A DNA stretch of 8,969 nucleotides from NCBI GenBank assembly GCA_023249715.1, contig JAHFCA010000049.1, positions 1 through 8,969 of the forward strand, in the 5' to 3' direction. Shown here one piece after another: positions 6,501 through 8,969 of this stretch. The notes beneath the pieces were generated by a model. The model worked only from the letters and a program-made list of their open reading frames with translations. It was not told the DNA's origin and did not search any database. The position numbers and the translations under genes are program-made. Positions within the stretch are counted from its first letter, which is position 1, and each line of letters begins with the position of its first letter. The stretch comes from Elusimicrobiota bacterium. GTDB taxonomy: Bacteria > Elusimicrobiota > Elusimicrobia > 2-02-FULL-39-32.

Positions 6501-8969
6501 AGGAATTTTAAATGGAATATTGCTGTATATCGACGGAGAAAATGCGCATCTTATGACCAATGCCTTCGAAGAAGATATCCTCTCCAAAGCGGAAGAAATT
6601 GTAAATCATTTAAATTCCAAAACTTTACAGGAGATGGCGGCCGCATTTTACAAAGAGCCTCAAAAATATTTAGCCACCGTAGAGAAAGGACGATATCGCA
6701 GTAAGATTAAGAGGGGAGAAGGTATTGGAATAGAAGAGATGGTGCAGGGGGTCGATGGAACTCCCGATACAGAAATAGAATTCGAAGATGGAGAAGACGG
6801 AATTGAGGTAAAAACGCAAGAAGATAAGAAAGGAAAATCGAAACTTGTCCGGGAGGGGAAAGAAGGAAGTGAGAAAGGGAAGGGAGGAAAGGGGGAAGGG
6901 ATGGGAAGCGGGGAAGCAAAAATCGCGCTTCCTCCCAATAGTGTTGTAGGAGATATAGAACAACTTTTAGACATGGCTCCCAATTTGGTTGCAAGATTTT
7001 TAGAACTCTTTGCGGGAGAACCTAAAGTGATTAAAGAGTTTTCAGATGAAGGAGAAGAGATAGATATAGAACGTATTCTCTCCGGGGACTTGGAGCCATT
7101 CTATCGAGTAAAGGTGGTAGAAGCTTTGGCGCAAATTTCTACAGGAGTGACAGTCGATGTGAGTGGGAGCACATGGGGAGCTCTACGAGAAAATTTCTTA
7201 AAAATGGCTAGGTTCTACAGTTCTCTTTTTTACCATTCTGCCATTCGTAATAAAGGAGTGGAATTTTCTCTTGCGGCAATAGGAGAAGAATTTCATCCTC
7301 TGTTAAACTTTACGGATAGTCAAAATAAAGAGAAGGTGGAAAAATCTCTGGCAGATCTTAAATCTGTAAATGACGGGGGCGGCATTAATACCCTTTCGGT
7401 CATAAAAGGGTTACGAGAAAAATACACACGTCATTCAGGAAACCATCAAAAGTTAGAATTAATTTTTACAGATGGTGGAGAAACTTCTGGAAAAAGTTTT
7501 GCGGAATTAAGGTCTCAAATTACAGAACTTGAGAAGGAATTTGGAATGGACACTGTTTTTATAGGCATCCACACTCCAGACGTAAAAAACTATAACCGTT
7601 ACTTTATATTCGACCATACACCCTCGACAGAAGAGTTAATTACTCTTACCATTCAACTTTCACTTCTGAAAGTGCAAAGAGGCTCTCTCCCTGAAGGAGA
7701 TCTCTCCGAATGGCTCGACCTGCCCACGCATGAATCTAAACCCAAAAGTTCCTCCCCCCTAAATTCTAAACGTACAGAGTTAGACCCCGATTCGGCGCCT
7801 GCCCCCGCCAGTGGCGCCGCGCATTCTTCAATCTTGGTTCCCACGAAGGCAAAAATCCGGTTCTTTTTATCCGCCATCCTTCAATGGATTCACGCGCTCA
7901 TCAATCTCACCCAAAAGCAGAGGGGAAAGAACGGAAATAACTTCCCCCTAAGAAGTCCCGCTTCATCCCCTCTTCTCTTGGGTAAGAGAACGCAAATCCG
8001 TTCTTACAGAAACGGTGGGTCCCCCTTAGAACGTGTTCAAGTTGCAGATGGATTTGAGCAATCCGCAAAAGCAATGAAACTATTGATCCTTGCAGAGCAG
8101 TTTCAATTGAAATTGAACAAGCGAGGTGATGAAAAAATTGGAGATATTGTTCTACCCAGTCTGGATAACTTTGTCCGTACAGCAAGCTACTCAAATGAAG
8201 CAGAAACGATCCAATGGATCCAAACATTTAAGAACCTGTATGACAACGACCCCAAACGAATGGAAGCTTCCTTTGGAGCTTTCGCGGTGAAGCTGTTTAA
8301 GGCGGGCGGTCAATCGGAATTTATGGGAAGTTCTAGAATGAGTTTTGAAGAGACCTACTCCGCCTACGCAGGGCTTCTAAAAGCAGTCGATCCAAACTTC
8401 AAACCTTCTTCAGAAAGAGAATCTGCGGCCAGAAAAGTATGGGAGGCTGGCGCCCGTAGAGCCAATGAACTTAAAGATTTACAACTCCAAAATATAGAAG
8501 CTCAATTTAAAGAGATAGAGGAAGGTAACGCCCAGATGGCTTCCGTTGGGCTCTTCGACTTCTCAGACACATCACTCAACAAAATCCATTTACTGGCAGA
8601 ATGGATTAAGTTAGCTTCTACCAGCAATCTTAAAGTGATTCTTCCACTACTTACCAACCAAGATTCCTTAGATGTGGAATCTCTTAAAAATGGCCTCTTA
8701 GAATTAGGGGTCACTAACTCGATGTTAAAAAAAGTTTCGTTTGGAGAACTTGTTATTACACGTACAGATCTTTTAGAAATTCAACAGATTGATCCTTCTA
8801 TAGAAATAGACGGCGATACTCTCTATAAATTCCTTAAAACTCGGCTGCATGAAGAGTTCAATCTCCAAATCTTTACGGACAACCTTCACCTCTTTAAAGA
8901 AAGTTGGGTCACAAAACAAATCCAAATTTTACTCATCGCCTCCGCCACCCAAGTAAAGCGGGTCACCCA
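1..8969 (+). CDS. Internal part of a giant midasin/dynein-like multi-AAA+ protein with zincin-like and VWA (MIDAS) domains; both ends open
   Basis: Frame 1 is open over the whole window: 2,989 codons, no stop, and no start codon that can be defended because coding sequence is already mid-domain at base 1. Domain order: AAA+ module 1 (partial, residues 1-180), module 2 (225-515), module 3 (535-815), module 4 (850-1140), module 5 (1175-1475), module 6 (1620-1840), acidic linker, HEMGH zincin-like region (1915-2220), Gly/Lys/Glu linker (2236-2306), VWA with MIDAS (2375-2560), Pro/Ser/basic linker (2565-2680), helical and alpha/beta region (2681-2989, open). I see no signal peptide, but the N-terminus is missing. 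Six concatenated AAA+ modules followed by a C-terminal MIDAS domain is the midasin layout; midasin uses ATP to pull assembly factors off pre-ribosomes. MoxR-VWA pairs in bacteria act as chaperones for metalloenzyme or surface-complex maturation. The actual substrate here is unknown. The AAA+ and VWA calls are firm; the midasin-like label rests on architecture and motif style. Confidence 0.93.
673..1545 (+). other. AAA+ module 2 (intact P-loop, Asp-to-Asn in Walker B)
   Basis: The Walker A motif is GPSGEGKT (residues 266-273; Lys272 at bases 814-816). The strand after it leads to DSDLSEFRG (295-303), equivalent to the 'DxxDLxG' segment of AAA_5 domains. Walker B is NLFLYNEIN (329-337): the Mg-coordinating Asp is Asn334, but the catalytic Glu335 is kept. 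Sensor 1 is LWLFTVNPEG (381-390), with the family's Asn-Pro. A PRF triplet at 406-408 puts Arg407 at the arginine-finger position. SPQVVTRREL (458-467) resembles a sensor 2 helix. ATP binding is likely; hydrolysis may be slowed by the Asp-to-Asn change. A short beta-rich stretch (196-213) precedes the module. Confidence 0.88.
1603..2445 (+). other. AAA+ module 3 (degenerate, no P-loop)
   Basis: The fold is recognised by order, not by intact motifs. A strand NPLLVFTNSTNDISF (residues 542-556) stands where the P-loop should be and has no GKT. IPLSYFHRKRQMVGGLTP (573-590) matches the 'DLxGgyxP' segment, followed by GSLRIKLGIIPELIREA (598-614), comparable to 'GxLxxAlreG'. The Walker B slot reads QIVFLHNYTHL (622-632), with His627-Asn628 replacing Asp-Glu. 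The sensor 1 slot is LRWIATGS (693-700). VNRF (712-715) keeps Arg714 at the arginine-finger position. ATP binding and hydrolysis appear lost, as in the inactive modules of midasin and dynein. I am confident it is a decayed AAA+ core because its spacing fits between modules 2 and 4. Confidence 0.78.
2548..3420 (+). other. AAA+ module 4 (active motifs intact)
   Basis: Walker A is GYPGGGKT (residues 884-891; Lys890). YEEIDLGEFVGRL (911-923) is the post-P-loop 'DxxdLxG' segment, and GFLKAYTEGGLYLLDE (945-960) carries the helix before Walker B and the intact Asp959-Glu960. Sensor 1 is FILAITQNPA (1003-1012), again with Asn-Pro. The arginine-finger region reads RVPIAYR (1018-1024), with Arg1018 or Arg1024 as candidates; it lacks the usual Arg-Phe pair. 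Sensor 2 is LSPRQLILVVR (1083-1093), with Arg1086. This module has every residue expected of a working ATPase and is probably a main engine of the ring. A beta-hairpin-like element (825-848) lies directly before it. Confidence 0.93.
3523..4425 (+). other. AAA+ module 5 (degenerate, arginine finger retained)
   Basis: RPVALLEEDGADALDVL (residues 1206-1222) lies in the P-loop position: the strand and following helix are preserved but GADA replaces GKT. WSHPQMTKMHLVSSLLP (1237-1253) corresponds to the 'DxxDLxGxxxP' segment. The Walker B strand is PVILFFNFMDSIPE (1300-1313), with Asn1306-Phe1307 replacing Asp-Glu. Sensor 1 is WVQIAISSPEQHRF (1345-1358), without the Asn of modules 2, 4 and 6. The textbook-like end motif is FINRFDRP (1362-1369), with Arg1365 as arginine finger. 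GFSPRDILKLARL (1421-1433) gives a good sensor 2. It should be ATPase-dead while still presenting an arginine to a neighbour. Confidence 0.85.
4426..4857 (+). other. Extended inter-module segment between AAA+ modules 5 and 6
   Basis: About 145 residues (1476-1619) separate the lid of module 5 from module 6. The P-loop slot of module 6 lies about 450 residues after that of module 5, against about 280-335 for the earlier pairs. The first half is helical (LRKFEETILPGILAKVIF and onward). The second half (about 1525-1605) alternates short hydrophobic strands with polar turns, for example SILKSQEGFVVKS and GELLLQLSLLKSVGG, suggesting a small beta domain. I do not recognise a family. In dynein and midasin, insertions between modules host partner contacts or stalks; here that is only an analogy. 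Confidence 0.6.
4858..5520 (+). other. AAA+ module 6 (active motifs intact, short lid)
   Basis: Walker A is NGETGTAKTT (residues 1660-1669; Lys1667), with Ala replacing the usual Gly just before Lys-Thr. LNAYEDLRISDATVGL (1685-1700) and KQGKFELGIKEFLA (1703-1716) match the post-P-loop segment and the 'dGxLxxAlreg' helix of midasin-like modules. Walker B is NILLIDEAN (1737-1745), with Asp1742-Glu1743 intact. Sensor 1 is VMVVLTFNPVEKYSGRGSF (1781-1799); the 'NPxxxYxGRxxF' wording is close to the midasin consensus. Arg1801 is the best arginine-finger candidate. I could not find a sensor 2 motif, and the sequence passes into a polar linker by about 1840, so the lid is short or divergent. This is the last AAA+ module of the chain. 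Confidence 0.92.
5580..5720 (+). other. Acidic, Pro-containing linker after the AAA+ array
   Basis: Residues about 1860-1906 are rich in Glu, Val, Ser and Pro, with runs such as LEESLENVEEEI followed by KKEEAPRREK. There is no globular hydrophobic pattern. It separates module 6 from the zincin-like region and is probably disordered. The DNA holds a 12-bp GC palindrome at 5689-5700 that simply encodes Ala-Pro-Arg-Arg. Confidence 0.65.
5743..6660 (+). other. Zincin-like metallopeptidase region (HEMGH)
   Basis: Residues about 1915-2220. The centre is WTAWHEMGHIID (2099-2110): His2103, Glu2104 and His2107 form an HExxH zinc site (bases 6307-6321), set in a helix with the hydrophobic flanks usual for gluzincins and related peptidases. 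A downstream third ligand is plausible but not certain; Glu2126 in DNIEQNAML (2123-2131) or Glu2142 are candidates. The stretch before (2056-2085, VPGNRY to FEMIALMD) looks like the edge strand and lead-in helix of a peptidase core. The helical stretch 1925-2010 may be an N-terminal subdomain. If active, it would be a protease carried on the AAA+ chain between ring and VWA. I cannot assign a MEROPS family by eye. A chance HExxH is possible, but the context favours a real metal site. Confidence 0.68.
6706..6918 (+). other. Low-complexity Gly/Glu/Lys linker before the VWA domain
   Basis: Residues about 2236-2306 go from acidic (DTEIEFEDGEDGIEV, 2256-2270) to a Lys/Gly/Glu-rich stretch (KEGSEKGKGGKGEGMGSG, 2287-2304). 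There are almost no aromatic or aliphatic residues, so this is probably a flexible tether. In midasin a long Asp/Glu-rich tether connects the ring to the MIDAS domain and lets it swing back onto the ring; this segment is in the same relative place but much shorter. The DNA is a strong polypurine tract on the plus strand. Confidence 0.75.
6877..6913 (+). other. Potential G-quadruplex motif in a polypurine tract
   Basis: G-runs of three or more lie at 6877-6879, 6882-6884, 6891-6895, 6898-6900, 6903-6905 and 6910-6913, with loops of 2, 6, 2, 2 and 4 bases. This satisfies the usual four-tract rule with loops up to 7. It is on the coding strand and so would be present in the mRNA. It may be only a by-product of Gly/Lys/Glu codons. 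Confidence 0.45.
7123..7680 (+). other. VWA domain with complete MIDAS
   Basis: Residues about 2375-2560. The first strand ends in VTVDVSGST (2383-2391), giving the DxSxS motif with Asp2386, Ser2388 and Ser2390. NDGGGINT (2457-2464) supplies the MIDAS Thr2464, and LIFTDGGETSG (2487-2497) supplies Asp2491. All five metal-ion-dependent adhesion site residues are therefore present. The closing strand is TVFIGIH (2518-2524). VWA domains with this site bind partner proteins through a divalent ion. In midasin it grips the UBL domains of Ytm1 or Rsa4; in MoxR systems a VWA protein is the usual partner of the ATPase. Here both are on the same chain. The helical lead-in at 2315-2378 may be part of a mid-region found before VWA domains in such systems. 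Confidence 0.92.
7693..8040 (+). other. Pro/Ser/basic linker with a short hydrophobic stretch
   Basis: Residues about 2565-2680. The first part is Pro/Ser/Ala-rich (2578-2610, with SAPAPASGAAHSS at 2598-2610). A hydrophobic stretch FFLSAILQWIHALINLT (2621-2637) follows, flanked by Lys/Arg on both sides (KAKIR before, KQRGK after), and then a polar basic stretch to about 2680. The hydrophobic segment is 17 residues and contains His, Gln and Asn, so it is a weak transmembrane candidate; an amphipathic helix is as likely. This is the clearest break in the chain and may mark an old gene fusion. Confidence 0.55.
8041..8969 (+). other. Unrecognised helical then alpha/beta region, open at window end
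   Basis: Residues 2681-2989. The part to about 2845 is predicted mostly helical by its heptad-like hydrophobic spacing (for example KAMKLLILAEQFQLKL and IQWIQTFKNLYD), ending in a charged helix ANELKDLQLQNIEAQF (2821-2836). From about 2846 short strands alternate with helices: ASVGLFDFS, NLKVILPLLT, KVSFGELVIT, LQIFTD, IQILLIAS. LLELGVTNSMLKKVS (2899-2913) has the look of an 'LxxLGV' turn in a Rossmann-like unit. I do not recognise the family and assign no function. The frame is still open at the last base, so at least part of another domain follows. Confidence 0.6.

Noticed and set aside
6492..6704. 70-residue plus-strand open frame in another frame
   Set aside because: It overlaps fully with the main coding frame and is Arg/Lys-rich shadow sequence with no convincing ribosome-binding site or motif.
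6660..6994. Three overlapping antisense open frames rich in Pro, Ser, Phe and Leu
   Set aside because: They are the complement of the polypurine Gly/Lys/Glu tract. Low-complexity pyrimidine sequence is open in several frames by chance.
7982..8007. Imperfect hairpin (GTAAGAGAACG / CGTTCTTAC) as a terminator
   Set aside because: The stem has a bulge, no T-run follows, and the coding frame continues without a break on both sides.
7907..8227. 106-residue antisense open frame with hydrophobic runs
   Set aside because: It is opposite the linker and helical region of the main frame, with no recognisable family and no independent support.
1..8969. A eukaryotic midasin gene
   Set aside because: There are no introns over 9 kb, an HExxH region is present that midasins do not have, and the charged tether is far shorter than in MDN1. 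A bacterial giant is the better reading, though phylum cannot be fixed from this window.

Overview
The whole window lies inside one uninterrupted plus-strand reading frame. Frame 1 translates from base 1 to the last full codon at 8967 (2,989 codons) with no in-frame stop. Neither the true start nor the stop codon is inside, so this is an internal slice of a giant protein gene. Residue numbers below are window codons (residue r = bases 3r-2 to 3r). I see no second gene, RNA gene, mobile element, CRISPR array, promoter or terminator.

The protein reads as a bacterial relative of the midasin (Rea1/MDN1) / dynein-related / MoxR branch of AAA+ ATPases. From the N-terminal side there are six tandem AAA+ modules. 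The first is cut by the window edge at bases 1-540; the others start near bases 673, 1603, 2548, 3523 and 4858. Next come an acidic linker (about 5580-5720), a zincin-like region with an HEMGH motif (5743-6660), a Gly/Lys/Glu low-complexity segment (6706-6918) and a von Willebrand A (VWA) domain with a complete MIDAS metal site (7123-7680). After these lie a Pro/Ser/basic linker with a short hydrophobic stretch (7693-8040) and an unrecognised helical then alpha/beta region that runs off the window (8041-8969). Six AAA+ modules in one chain, then a charged linker and a MIDAS domain, is the layout of eukaryotic midasin; the HExxH region between ring and VWA is not part of that layout.

The most striking detail is alternation. 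Modules 2, 4 and 6 keep a canonical P-loop (GPSGEGKT, GYPGGGKT, GETGTAKT) and the catalytic Walker B Glu. Modules 3 and 5 have lost the P-loop, and modules 1, 3 and 5 have lost the catalytic Glu (EN, HN, NF in place of DE). The degenerate modules still keep an Asn-Arg at the arginine-finger position. This suggests a single-chain pseudo-hexamer working as a trimer of live/dead pairs.

The organism is probably bacterial: an intronless frame of at least 9 kb, moderate GC, and MoxR-like AAA+ plus VWA content. Giant genes of this size are known from Omnitrophota and a few other lineages, but nothing in the window proves a phylum. By inference, the machine is an ATP-driven ring that remodels or unfolds a partner recruited through the MIDAS domain, possibly coupled to proteolysis by the HExxH region.
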